Of a stretch of DNA of 14,439 nucleotides, positions 1 to 8,898 are shown piece by piece. The stretch lies in contig MGOB01000049.1 of the NCBI GenBank assembly GCA_001796995.1, positions 1 through 14,439 on the forward strand, read 5' to 3'. The number at the start of each line of letters is the position of its first letter. The first letter of the stretch is position 1. The notes beneath the pieces are model-generated. The model did not search any database. It worked only from the letters and a program-made list of their open reading frames with translations, and was not told the DNA's origin. The translations under genes and the position numbers were made by a program. This DNA is from Chloroflexi bacterium RBG_16_68_14 (GTDB lineage Bacteria > Chloroflexota > Dehalococcoidia > DSTF01 > RBG-16-68-14).

Positions 1-112
1 CGTCGATGAGGCGCCGCACGCGCGAGCGGGTCAGCTCCGACAGGCGACGGGCGACGAAGAGGTCGAGCCGCTCGCCGGCCTGGTCGGCGACGAGCTCATG
101 GACGTCGGTCAC
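1..112 (-). CDS. RluD-type 23S rRNA pseudouridine synthase, N-terminal fragment
   Basis: Only the first 37 codons are inside the window; the gene runs off the left edge. The translation (VTDVHELVADQAGERLDLFV, then ARRLSELTRSRVRRLID) has the S4 RNA-binding start of RluC/RluD-family enzymes, which convert uridines of 23S rRNA to pseudouridine. The catalytic domain is outside the window. The chosen GTG start (112-110) overlaps the TGA of lspA (111-109) as GTGA, so the two are probably translationally coupled. The lspA-rluD order is common in bacteria and supports the call. Which member of the RluA family it is cannot be decided from this fragment. Confidence 0.8.
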   Translation of the reverse strand, partial: MTDVHELVADQAGERLDLFVARRLSELTRSRVRRLID

Positions 113-681
113 GGACGGTCGGGCTTCCGGCGGAGACGTTCCGCCTCCACCACCAGGAAGAACCAGAAGATGGTGACGACGCCGATGCTGATGGAGGCAT
201 CGGCGACGTTGAAGGCGGGCCAGAAGTCGAAGTTGATGAAGTCGGTCACCTCGCCGAAGCGCACGCGGTCGATGAGGTTGCCGGCGGCGCCGCCGAGCTG
301 GAGGCCGAGCGCCACCCGCAGCAGGCCGTGCTCCAAAGGCGGATAGAGGTAGTACAGGACGATAGCGGCGACGCCGACCAGGGAGGTGATCACCAGGAAG
401 CTGGTCTGCCCCTGGAGGATGCCAAAGGCAGCGCCGCTGTTGCTCACGTTGACGATGTGGAGCACCCAGTCCGCGTCCGGCCAGGCCTCGCCGGGGTCCA
501 GCCGGGCCCGGATCACCACCTTGGTCGCCTGGTCGAGGAGGACGACGGCGGCAGCGATGAGGAAGAAGAAGGCGTCGTAGCGGGTACGGCCGGCCGCGGG
601 CGCCTGGGCGGGGGCGGCCCGACGCTCCGGCTCGACCTGTCGGGGCCGCTCCGTCTCGGCGGCGGGTGTCTGTTGACTCAC
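109..681 (-). CDS. lspA: Lipoprotein signal peptidase (signal peptidase II)
   Basis: A 190-residue inner-membrane aspartyl protease that removes the signal peptide of diacylglyceryl-modified prolipoproteins. Seen in the sequence: four hydrophobic segments at about 37-56, 74-90, 95-113 and 162-180; the conserved VLLDQATK (D50); NSGAAFGIL at 81-89; and the two catalytic aspartates in GNLIDR (D138) and FNVAD (D161). Residues 1-33 are a Pro/Ala/Glu-rich cytoplasmic extension that most LspA proteins lack. The GTG at 681-679 is the only plausible start before the first membrane segment. There is no Shine-Dalgarno, but a TATCCT box lies just upstream, so the message may be leaderless. It overlaps rluD by 4 bases. 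Confidence 0.95.
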   Translation of the reverse strand: MSQQTPAAETERPRQVEPERRAAPAQAPAAGRTRYDAFFFLIAAAVVLLDQATKVVIRARLDPGEAWPDADWVLHIVNVSNSGAAFGILQGQTSFLVITSLVGVAAIVLYYLYPPLEHGLLRVALGLQLGGAAGNLIDRVRFGEVTDFINFDFWPAFNVADASISIGVVTIFWFFLVVEAERLRRKPDRP

Positions 682-687
682 GAGGCC

Positions 688-693
688 AGGATA
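688..693 (-). promoter_or_regulatory. Candidate -10 box for a leaderless lspA transcript
   Basis: On the minus strand TATCCT ends 6 bases before the GTG start of lspA, which would put the transcription start at or next to the start codon. No Shine-Dalgarno is visible and no good -35 hexamer is seen at 16-18 bases. Inferred from spacing only. Confidence 0.35.
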
Positions 694-746
694 GCACGGG
701 GACGCGAAGCCGGAGCAGATGATCGACGAAGTAGGCCAGCGCGCGG

Positions 747-1295
747 CTAGAGCGGGGCCCCCTTCATCCCCATGAGCCCCTTGATGTACTGCACTTCTCC
801 CAGGTGCTCTGCCGTGTGTCCGACGCAGAAAAACCAGAGCACCTCCGCCCGGCTGAGCTTGTCCAGCATCGGGTACACGCGCTCGAAGAAGGGGAGCGGC
901 ACCTCCGCCGCGCCTTCCTCTTCGCCCAGCCCGTCAGCGAACGACTGGATGGAGCGACGGACCGCCTCGGCGTACTCGAGCAGGTCATCCAGTCGCAGGC
1001 GGATGCGCGCGACCTGCTCGCGGGTCAGGCCCGTGCCGAAAGGCGGGTTGCCCGGCTCGGCGACGGGAAGCCTGTCCGCCCACCCCTCGGATGTGAAGAC
1101 GCTCGGCCTGCCCATGAGGAGACCGTGCACGAGTTCGTCCTCGGAACGGTAGGCGTGCCAGAGGGCGAACATGATGTGGTTGGGATGATCCTCTGGCTGC
1201 CAGTGGAGCTGCTCCTCCGTCAGCTCCTGGCAGAGCAGTCGCGGATACCAGTGCCAGAACTCCAGGTTCTTGCGAAGCGCATCGCCCACGCGCAT
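747..1295 (-). CDS. DinB-like four-helix metalloprotein
   Basis: A 182-residue member of the DinB/YfiT-like superfamily, four-helix-bundle proteins that bind a divalent metal through three histidines. Members include thiol-dependent transferases and many of unknown function. The likely ligands are H47 (ALWHAYRSEDELV) and H160 and H164 (VGHTAEHLGEV); the GHTAEHLGEV motif in the last helix is typical. The ATG at 1295 was chosen over an upstream in-frame start at 1343 because AAGGAGGTG (1301-1309) sits 5 bases before it, and the extra residues would be low-complexity. It lies downstream of the dehydrogenase on the same strand, with 139 bases of repeat-containing DNA between. The substrate cannot be inferred. 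Confidence 0.75.
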   Translation of the reverse strand: MRVGDALRKNLEFWHWYPRLLCQELTEEQLHWQPEDHPNHIMFALWHAYRSEDELVHGLLMGRPSVFTSEGWADRLPVAEPGNPPFGTGLTREQVARIRLRLDDLLEYAEAVRRSIQSFADGLGEEEGAAEVPLPFFERVYPMLDKLSRAEVLWFFCVGHTAEHLGEVQYIKGLMGMKGAPL

Positions 1296-1341
1296 TGTGC
1301 CACCTCCTTGCCCAGCCCCTCCGCCTCTTCTCTTCTCTGTC

Positions 1342-1372
1342 ACCCTTCGTCCGCGTGAGATGGACGAAGGGT
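1342..1372. repeat. 11-bp inverted repeat between the DinB and dehydrogenase genes
   Basis: ACCCTTCGTCC (1342-1352) and GGACGAAGGGT (1362-1372) are perfect complements separated by 9 bases. The hairpin lies downstream of the dehydrogenase stop on the minus strand, but no T-run follows in that direction, so it is not a typical intrinsic terminator. It may stabilise the 3' end of the mRNA. Confidence 0.6.
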
Positions 1373-1385
1373 CTGGCCCAAACCT

Positions 1386-1438
1386 GTAGGGACAGAGCTT
1401 CAGCTCTGTCCAGGGCCGAGCTAAAGCTCGGCCCCTAC
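1386..1438. repeat. Composite double-palindrome (REP/MITE-like) element
   Basis: Two perfect 10-bp hairpins stand side by side: GGACAGAGCT (1390-1399) with AGCTCTGTCC (1402-1411), and GGGCCGAGCT (1413-1422) with AGCTCGGCCC (1425-1434). The ends, GTAGGG (1386-1391) and CCCTAC (1433-1438), are also complementary, so the unit is closed by a terminal inverted repeat. The two stems share the GAGCT core, as if one unit was duplicated in inverted orientation. This form is typical of short interspersed palindromic repeats. Its last bases provide the TAG stop (1437-1435) of the dehydrogenase gene. Copy number in the genome cannot be seen from here. Confidence 0.7.
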
Positions 1439-2346
1439 GGACCGTCGCTCACCGAAGTGTTCGCCAGCTTCTCCAGCGCCTTCACCAGCGCCTGCGTCCC
1501 CTCCTCGCCCAGCCCCTCCGCCTCCAGGGCGGCGAAGAGCTGGTGCACCAGCGCCGTGCCCGGCAGCGGCGTCGACCGCTGGTTCGCCAGCTCCAGCGCC
1601 AAGCGCAGGTCCTTCTGCTGGTGGGCCACCTTGAAGCCGGGCCGGAAGTCGCCGGAGAGGATGCGCGGCGCCAGGTTGTGCAGCGCCCAGGAGGCGCCGG
1701 CGCCGGAGCGCACCGCCTCCACCATGGTCGCCGGGTCGACGCCGGCCTTGGCGGCCAGCACCAGCGCCTCGCCCATGGCCAGGTTGTTCAGCGCCACCAC
1801 CACCTGGTTGCACAGCTTCACGATCTGCCCGGCGCCCGTCGGGCCGCAGTAGACCAGGGTGCGGCCAAGCGCCTCCAGCAGCGGCCGGCAGCGCTCGAAC
1901 GCCTCGCGCTTGCCGCCCGCCATGATGACCAGCGTGCCCTCGATGGCGCCCTGCTCGCCGCCGCTCACCGGCGCGTCCAGCAGCTCGACGCCGGCCTCGA
2001 CGTAGCGGGCGGCGATGGCGCGGGTGACGGCGGGCGAGATGGTGGACATATCGATGTGCACCAGCCCCTCGTGGGCGCCCTCGATGATCCCCCGCTCACC
2101 CAGAGCGACCTGCTCGGTGTCGGCCGAGTCGCCGAGGATGGTGATGACCACGTCGGAGCGCTGGGCGACGGCGCGGGGCGAGCCGGCCTCCGCCGCGCCC
2201 GCCTCCACCAGCGCCTCGATGCCCGGGCGGCTGCGGTTCCAGACGACGAGGGGGTAGCCCGCCTTGAGCAGGTTCTTGGCCATGGGCCGGCCCATGATCC
2301 CCAGCCCGATGAAGCCGATGCGGTCTCGCTCCGTCCCCTCGCTCAT
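1435..2346 (-). CDS. Beta-hydroxyacid dehydrogenase (3-hydroxyisobutyrate / tartronate semialdehyde reductase family)
   Basis: A 303-residue NAD(P)-dependent beta-hydroxyacid dehydrogenase of normal length. The N-terminal Rossmann motif GFIGLGIMGRPMAKNL is at 11-26, the substrate-binding DAPVSGG at 124-130, the catalytic lysine K177 in GAGQIVKLCNQ, and the cofactor-side KDLRLA at 245-250. The family covers 3-hydroxyisobutyrate dehydrogenase, tartronate semialdehyde reductase and glyoxylate/succinic semialdehyde reductase, and these motifs do not separate them. The ATG at 2346 was chosen because GAGGTG lies 5 bases upstream and the Rossmann fold begins right after. A longer in-frame start at 2421 would cross the divergent promoter. 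The stop codon lies inside a palindromic repeat, so the C-terminus may have been reset by its insertion. Confidence 0.88.
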   Translation of the reverse strand: MSEGTERDRIGFIGLGIMGRPMAKNLLKAGYPLVVWNRSRPGIEALVEAGAAEAGSPRAVAQRSDVVITILGDSADTEQVALGERGIIEGAHEGLVHIDMSTISPAVTRAIAARYVEAGVELLDAPVSGGEQGAIEGTLVIMAGGKREAFERCRPLLEALGRTLVYCGPTGAGQIVKLCNQVVVALNNLAMGEALVLAAKAGVDPATMVEAVRSGAGASWALHNLAPRILSGDFRPGFKVAHQQKDLRLALELANQRSTPLPGTALVHQLFAALEAEGLGEEGTQALVKALEKLANTSVSDGP

Positions 2347-2376
2347 GCTCGCACCTCGGCCACAGGATACGGTCGT

Positions 2377-2384
2377 AGTATAAT
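2377..2384. promoter_or_regulatory. Overlapping divergent -10 boxes for the dehydrogenase and mutase genes
   Basis: AGTATAAT holds TATAAT for the plus strand (2379-2384) and, read on the minus strand, TATACT (2382-2377). The two start codons are 77 bases apart (2346 and 2424). No strong -35 hexamer is seen at the expected distance on either side, so the call rests on the -10 boxes and the divergent layout. Confidence 0.45.
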
Positions 2385-2423
2385 CGACTGCGACCTGCAA
2401 GGAACGAGGGAGCGAGCGCACGC

Positions 2424-3785
2424 ATGGCCATCGACCCGGGCATCTTCCGCGCCTACGACATCCGGGGCAAGGTAGGGACCAGCATCACCCCGGAGGTGGC
2501 CGGGGCGCTTGGCAAGGCCTTCGGCACCTACATGGCCGTGCACGAAGGCGGGACGGAGATCGCCGTCGGGCGGGACAACCGGAGCTCCGGGGAGGAGCTG
2601 CGGGACGTCCTGGTGCGCGGCCTCCTCTCCACCGGCTGCACTGTGTACGACATCGGGCTGAGCACGTCGCCGGCCCTCTACTTCGCCGTCGGTCACTGGG
2701 GGCTGACGGGCGGCATCAACGTCAGCGGCAGCCACAACCCGCCCGACGAGAACGGCTTCAAGCTGGTCGGGAAGGGGAACCGCCCCATCGCCGGGGACGA
2801 AATCCTCAAGGTCAAGGAGGTGATCGATGGCGGCTCCTTCCGCTCCGGCCAGGGGCGGGTAGAACGGCGGGAGATCAAGCCCGAGTACTTCGCCCGGCTG
2901 AAGGAGGTCACCCACCTGGCCCGGCCCTTCAGGGTCGCCGTCGATACCGGCAACGGGGTGGCCGGCCTCTTCGCCCCCGCCCTGCTGCGGGAGGTCGGCT
3001 GCCAGGTCATCGAGCTCCACACCGAGCTGGACAGCACCTTCCCCCACCACCTGCCGGACCCCCAGATGCCGGAGAACGTGGTCTGCCTTCAGGAGAAGGT
3101 GCGGGAGAGCGGCGCCGACCTGGGCCTCGCCTTCGACGGCGACGGCGATCGCCTGGGTGTCATCGACGAGCGCGGGGAGCGCCACGAGGCGGACTACATC
3201 CTGATGCTGCTGGCGCGCGGCCTGCTGGCGGAGCAGCCCGGCGCGAAGATCCTCTTCGACGTCAAGACGGCGCAGCCGGTGATCGACGACATCAAGGCGC
3301 ACGGCGGCGAGCCCGAAATGTGGAAGACCGGCCACTCCCTCATCAAGCTGCGCATGCGGGAGGAGCAGGCGCCCCTGGCCGGCGAGGCTAGCGGCCACCT
3401 CTTCTACCGGGATAACTTCTACAGCGACGACGCCCTCTTCGCCGCCTGCAAGCTGCTCACCTTCCTCTCCCAGAGCGACCAGCCGTTCTCCGCCCACCTG
3501 AAGGGCATCCCCCGCTGGTACACCAGCCCCGAGATGCGCGTCCCCTGCCCCGACGACAGGAAATGGGACGTGGTGGAGGCAGTGGCCCGGGAGCTGCGCC
3601 AGCGCCGCCCTGCCCTGGAGATCGACGGCATCCGGGCCATCTTCCCCGACGGCTGGGCCCTGGTGCGCGCCTCCAACACCGGCCCCAACCTCACCCTGCG
3701 CTACGAGGCGAAGACCGAGGAGGGGCTGGAGGCGATCGAACGCGAGATGCGTGAGGTGCTGGGCAAGTACGTGGAGGTGCCGTAG
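2424..3785 (+). CDS. Phosphomannomutase/phosphoglucomutase
   Basis: A 453-residue alpha-D-phosphohexomutase that interconverts hexose-6-phosphate and hexose-1-phosphate in the cytoplasm. All four family signatures are present: FRAYDIRG at 8-15; the phosphoserine loop with S103 in SGSHNPPDENG; the Mg-binding FDGDGDR (D238, D240, D242); the sugar-binding GEASGH at 320-325; and the C-terminal phosphate-binding RASNTG at 415-420. Length is normal. A GAGGGAG stretch 12 bases upstream of the ATG is a loosely placed ribosome-binding site. Mannose versus glucose specificity cannot be fixed from sequence alone. A role in making mannose-1-phosphate, hence GDP-mannose, would fit the glycolipid operon further along, but that link is inference. 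Confidence 0.93.
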   Translation: MAIDPGIFRAYDIRGKVGTSITPEVAGALGKAFGTYMAVHEGGTEIAVGRDNRSSGEELRDVLVRGLLSTGCTVYDIGLSTSPALYFAVGHWGLTGGINVSGSHNPPDENGFKLVGKGNRPIAGDEILKVKEVIDGGSFRSGQGRVERREIKPEYFARLKEVTHLARPFRVAVDTGNGVAGLFAPALLREVGCQVIELHTELDSTFPHHLPDPQMPENVVCLQEKVRESGADLGLAFDGDGDRLGVIDERGERHEADYILMLLARGLLAEQPGAKILFDVKTAQPVIDDIKAHGGEPEMWKTGHSLIKLRMREEQAPLAGEASGHLFYRDNFYSDDALFAACKLLTFLSQSDQPFSAHLKGIPRWYTSPEMRVPCPDDRKWDVVEAVARELRQRRPALEIDGIRAIFPDGWALVRASNTGPNLTLRYEAKTEEGLEAIEREMREVLGKYVEVP

Positions 3786-3841
3786 CCCATGGCCAGCTCC
3801 CCCTTCGGTGGAGAGAGGACTCCCGTGCGACGCTCGCCGGC

Positions 3842-3870
3842 TTGCCGAACCCCCGTGCCCGTGCTATAGT
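3842..3870 (+). promoter_or_regulatory. Promoter of the nusA operon
   Basis: TTGCCG (3842-3847) and TATAGT (3865-3870) are separated by exactly 17 bases, matching a housekeeping sigma factor promoter. The expected transcription start is near 3877, giving a leader of about 88 bases before nusA. Confidence 0.7.
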
Positions 3871-3894
3871 GACGCTGACCCGAGCGCTTCTCTG

Positions 3895-3921
3895 AAAGAA
3901 GTGGGCTCCGCCCACTTCTTT
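3895..3921 (+). terminator. Leader hairpin / attenuator upstream of nusA
   Basis: AAAGAAGTGGGC (3895-3906) pairs perfectly with GCCCACTTCTTT (3910-3921) around a 3-base loop. The 3' arm and the TGTT after it are T-rich, so the structure resembles an intrinsic terminator inside the 5' leader, between the promoter and nusA. GTGGG/CCCAC leader hairpins are known ahead of rimP-nusA operons in other bacteria. Regulation by NusA itself is a plausible inference. Confidence 0.6.
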
Positions 3922-3964
3922 GTTCAAGAGGCACCAATCCTTCGGCGCGTGAGGTGCAGAGAGC

Positions 3965-5362
3965 ATGGTGAAGAACGAGTTCCTTGTCGCCATCACCCAG
4001 CTCGCCGCGGAGAAGAACCTGCCCAAGGAGGTGGTCTTCGAGGCGGTAGAGGCTGCGCTCGCTTCCGCCTACAAGAAGGACAACCTGGCCACCAGCAACG
4101 TCATCGTCAAGATCGACCCCGACACGGGCGTCACCCACATCTTCACCCGCCGGACCGTCGTCGAAGAGATGACGGACCCGGAGACGGAGATCACCCTCGC
4201 CGAGGCGCGCCAGATCAGGCCCGGCGCTCAACTGGGTGAAGGGATCGACACTGAGGTGGCGCCCCAGCATGCGGGCCGCATCGCCGCCCAGACAGCCAAG
4301 CAGGTGGTGCTGCAACGGCTGCGGGAGGCGGAGCGGGAGGTGGTGTTCGAGGAGTACTCCGGTCGGGAGGGCGACATCGTCTCCGGCGAGATGGTCCGCA
4401 TGGAGGGCCGCAACGTCATCATCGACCTGGGGAAGGCGGAGGCGCTCCTCCCCCCTTCCGAGCAGGTCCGGAGCGAGCACTACCGCTCCGGCCAGCGCCT
4501 CAAGTTCTACGTGCTGGAGGTCTATAAGGCCGCCAAAGGGCCCCAGGTCATCGTCTCCCGCACCCACAAGAACCTGATCCGGCGGCTCTTCGAACTGGAA
4601 GTCCCCGAGATCTTCAAGGGCATCGTTGAGGTCAAGGCCATCGCCCGCGAGGGCGGACACCGGAGCAAAGTGGCCGTCTGGTCTAACCAGGAGGGCGTCG
4701 ACCCGGTGGGTGCCTGTGTCGGGCTGCGCGGCACCCGCATCCAGAACGTGGTGAACGAGCTGAACGGGGAGCGCATCGATGTGGTGCTCTGGGATCCGGA
4801 GTCCGCTCGCTTTGTGGCGCACGCCCTCAGCCCCGCTCAGGTGGTGCAGGTGCGGGTGGACGAGGCGACCAACACCGCCGACGTGGTGGTGCCGGACCGG
4901 CAGCTCTCCCTGGCCATTGGCAAGGAAGGACAGAACGCCCGCCTGGCCGCCAAGCTCACTGGCTGGCGCATCGATATCAAGAGCCAGTCCGTCTACGAGG
5001 AGATCGTGGCGTCGCAGCCGCCGGTGGAAGCAGAGCCGGAGGAGGCGCCCGCCCAGCCGCTCCCGCCGGAACGCGAGGCGGCCATCGCCTTGCCGGAGGG
5101 GGAGCCAGAGCCGGAAGCCGTCCCCATCGCGGCCGAGGAGGCCGCCCCGGCCGTCGCCGCCACGGTCGAGCCACCCGCCCCCCAGATCCGCTTCGCCGAG
5201 GAGATCCTGGCGACCGAGCGGGGGGAGCAGGACAAGAAGGCGAAGGCAAAGAAGGCGGAGGGTGAGGAGGAGCCCGCCAAGCCCAAGAAGGCCAGGAAGC
5301 CCAAGCGTGTCGTCCTGGAAGAGGAAGAGGAAGAGGAGGCGTACGACTACGTCGGCGGCTAA
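3965..5362 (+). CDS. nusA: Transcription termination/antitermination factor NusA
   Basis: A 465-residue RNA polymerase-binding elongation factor. Domains in order: N-terminal RNAP-binding domain (1-125), S1 domain (133-200, with REGDIVSGEM and VIIDLGKAEALLP), KH1 (about 205-275, GACVGLRGTRI at 249-259) and KH2 (about 280-345, LAIGKEGQNARLA at 316-328). Residues 350-465 are a low-complexity Pro/Ala/Glu tail, then a Lys-rich stretch, then seven consecutive glutamates. The C-terminal acidic repeats of enterobacterial NusA are absent, as in most non-proteobacterial forms. GAGGTG lies 8 bases before the ATG. It is first in its operon; rimP, normally the gene before nusA, is not present here. Confidence 0.97.
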   Translation: MVKNEFLVAITQLAAEKNLPKEVVFEAVEAALASAYKKDNLATSNVIVKIDPDTGVTHIFTRRTVVEEMTDPETEITLAEARQIRPGAQLGEGIDTEVAPQHAGRIAAQTAKQVVLQRLREAEREVVFEEYSGREGDIVSGEMVRMEGRNVIIDLGKAEALLPPSEQVRSEHYRSGQRLKFYVLEVYKAAKGPQVIVSRTHKNLIRRLFELEVPEIFKGIVEVKAIAREGGHRSKVAVWSNQEGVDPVGACVGLRGTRIQNVVNELNGERIDVVLWDPESARFVAHALSPAQVVQVRVDEATNTADVVVPDRQLSLAIGKEGQNARLAAKLTGWRIDIKSQSVYEEIVASQPPVEAEPEEAPAQPLPPEREAAIALPEGEPEPEAVPIAAEEAAPAVAATVEPPAPQIRFAEEILATERGEQDKKAKAKKAEGEEEPAKPKKARKPKRVVLEEEEEEEAYDYVGG

Positions 5363-5373
5363 CGGAGAACGCT

Positions 5374-5670
5374 GTGAGCAACGCCAAGCATATCCCGCAA
5401 CGCACCTGCGTCGGCTGCCGCGCCACCAGCGCCAAGCGCGCCTTCGTGCGCATCGTCCACACGCCGGAAGGGACGGTGGAGATCGACCCCACCGGCAGGC
5501 GGAATGGACGGGGCGCGTACCTGTGCGCCCGGCGCCAGTGCTGGCAGGAGGCGCTCAAGAAGGGCCGGCTGGCCCATGCCCTGCGCACGACCATCTCCTC
5601 CAGCCAGCGAGAGGATCTGCTACGCCACGCGGACCAGTTCGAGCTGGCCGCCGTCACCGGAGAGAGCTAG
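5374..5670 (+). CDS. ylxR: YlxR-family RNA-binding protein (DUF448)
   Basis: A 98-residue member of the YlxR/DUF448 family, small basic proteins found between nusA and infB. RTCVGCR is at 10-16 (C12 and C15) and GRGAYLC at 45-51, followed by the CWQEALKKGRL helix. Both motifs are diagnostic. The start is GTG with GGAGA 6-10 bases upstream, 11 bases after the nusA stop. The partner ylxQ (an L7Ae-like gene that often follows) is missing; infB comes directly next. The family is implicated in RNA binding and has been linked to RNase P modulation in some bacteria; its role here is not shown by the sequence. Confidence 0.92.
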   Translation: MSNAKHIPQRTCVGCRATSAKRAFVRIVHTPEGTVEIDPTGRRNGRGAYLCARRQCWQEALKKGRLAHALRTTISSSQREDLLRHADQFELAAVTGES

Positions 5671-5677
5671 CGAAGCT

Positions 5678-7537
<1,860 letters not shown>

Positions 7538-7566
7538 CATCGCGGCACCCCCTCCGGAGCCATACC

Positions 7567-7920
7567 ATGACCCGCAGGACCGAGCGGATTAACGACCTGC
7601 TGCGGGAGGAGATCAGCGATCTCCTCCGCCGCGAGGTGAAGGACCCGCGCGTCGGCGGCCTGGTGACCATCACCGAGGTCGATGTCTCCCCCGACCTGCG
7701 CCAGGCGAAGGTCTTCGTCAGCGTGCTGGGCAGCGAGGAGGAGAAGACCTCCACTTTCCAGGCGCTGGAGGCCGCCTCCCACTTCTTGCGGCGGGAGCTG
7801 CGCAAACGGCTCACCATCCGCCGCATGCCGGAGCTCACCTTCCATCCGGACGACTCCCTGGAGCGGGGCGCGCGCATCCTATCGCTGCTGGACCAGGCGC
7901 GGGAAGACCGCAGCCCCTAG
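7567..7920 (+). CDS. rbfA: 30S ribosome-binding factor A
   Basis: A 117-residue KH-like ribosome maturation factor that binds free 30S subunits and helps process the 5' end of 16S rRNA. The family pattern is clear: RINDLLREEISDLL at 7-20, the KDPRVGGLVTITEVDVSPDL block at 25-44, the QAKVFVSVLG strand at 46-55, and PELTFHPDDSLERG near the C-terminus. The ATG at 7567 has GGAG (7556-7559) 7 bases upstream and lies 29 bases after infB. An upstream in-frame extension into infB was rejected. The infB-rbfA-truB order is the conserved one. Confidence 0.95.
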   Translation: MTRRTERINDLLREEISDLLRREVKDPRVGGLVTITEVDVSPDLRQAKVFVSVLGSEEEKTSTFQALEAASHFLRRELRKRLTIRRMPELTFHPDDSLERGARILSLLDQAREDRSP

Positions 7921-7925
7921 CCGCC

Positions 7926-8831
7926 ATGGCCAGCGGCATCCTGAACATCAACAAACCGCCGGGCATGGCCTCCTTCGCCGTCGTCTCCCTGGTGCGGCGG
8001 CTGACCGGGGTGCGCCGGGTGGGCCATGCCGGTACTCTGGACCCCACCGCGGACGGCGTCCTCCCCATCTGCCTGGGCCGGGCCACCCGCGTCGTCGAAT
8101 ACCTGGTGAACGCGCCGAAGACCTACTACGCCGCCATCCGGCTGGGCAGCGCCACCGACACCTATGACAGCGAGGGCACCGTCACTGCTACCGGCGACCC
8201 CAGCAGCGTCACCCAGGAGGAAATGGAGGCCGCTCTCGCCGGATTCGTGGGCCAGATCGAGCAGATACCCCCCATGTACAGCGCCCTGAAGTACGAGGGC
8301 CAGCCCCTCTATCGCTATGCGCGGGCGGGCAAGACGGCGCCCCGACAGGCGCGCACGGTGACCATCCACCGGCTGGAGCTCCGTCGCTTCGCGCCGCCCC
8401 TGGTCGAAGTCGAGCTGGAGGTCGGCCGGGGCGCCTATGTGCGTACCCTGGCGCACGACCTGGGGGAGCGGCTGGGCTGCCACGCCCATCTGGAGCGGCT
8501 GACCCGCCTGCGCAGCGGTCCCTTCTCCCTGGCCGACGCCCTCGGACTGGATGAGCTGCGGGAGGCGGCAGAGCATGGCACCTGGCGGGAGCTCCTCTAC
8601 CCGGTCGACCGGGTGCTTGAGTCGTGGTACGCTGCGCTCCTCGGCCAGCAACACACGCGCGACGCCTGCCGGGGCCGGCTGCTGGTACTGACGCCGGTGC
8701 GCCAGGAGCTCGTCGACCTCCCTTTAGATACGCCCTGCCGGGCCTATTCCGAGGAGGGCGAATTCCTGGCTATCCTGCGTTATCGTGGCGCCGACCGCTG
8801 GCAGCCGGAGCGGGTGTTCGCTACGCTGTAA
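7926..8831 (+). CDS. truB: tRNA pseudouridine(55) synthase
   Basis: A 301-residue enzyme that makes pseudouridine-55 in the T-loop of tRNAs. Visible motifs: ILNINKPPGM near the N-terminus, the catalytic aspartate D39 in GHAGTLDPTADGVLP, IPPMYSALK at 114-122, and GAYVRTLAHDLG at 169-180 with its conserved Arg. The last 70 residues form a PUA-like C-terminal region. The start is 5 bases after the rbfA stop with no clear Shine-Dalgarno, so translation is probably coupled to rbfA. In many bacteria ribF follows truB; here the operon ends and a new promoter begins 32 bases later. Confidence 0.96.
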   Translation: MASGILNINKPPGMASFAVVSLVRRLTGVRRVGHAGTLDPTADGVLPICLGRATRVVEYLVNAPKTYYAAIRLGSATDTYDSEGTVTATGDPSSVTQEEMEAALAGFVGQIEQIPPMYSALKYEGQPLYRYARAGKTAPRQARTVTIHRLELRRFAPPLVEVELEVGRGAYVRTLAHDLGERLGCHAHLERLTRLRSGPFSLADALGLDELREAAEHGTWRELLYPVDRVLESWYAALLGQQHTRDACRGRLLVLTPVRQELVDLPLDTPCRAYSEEGEFLAILRYRGADRWQPERVFATL

Positions 8832-8863
8832 AAAATCGCCCGCAATTTCGAACGCAGATGCTC

Positions 8864-8891
8864 TTGACACCGGCCCCAAAAGGGCTATGAT
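8864..8891 (+). promoter_or_regulatory. Strong promoter for the DUF5679 gene
   Basis: A perfect TTGACA (8864-8869) is followed after 16 bases by TATGAT (8886-8891). This is the closest match to the sigma-70 consensus in the window. The expected start of transcription near 8898 leaves a leader of about 136 bases. Confidence 0.75.
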
Positions 8892-8898
8892 TCTACCT

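Noticed and set aside
2343..3497. 384-residue open frame antisense to the phosphohexomutase
   Set aside because: It fully overlaps a gene with all family motifs, and its translation shows no fold-like pattern or credible start site.
3786..3840. Terminator after the phosphohexomutase
   Set aside because: Only an imperfect CTCC/GGAG stem with no T-run is present, so it was not called.
3701..4822. 373-residue antisense open frame across the nusA promoter and nusA
   Set aside because: It crosses the mutase end, the promoter and leader hairpin and nusA, with no recognisable motif; a GC-driven shadow.
5504..5677. Upstream extension of infB
   Set aside because: It lies inside ylxR in another frame. 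The ATG at 5678 gives a normal compact IF-2 start.
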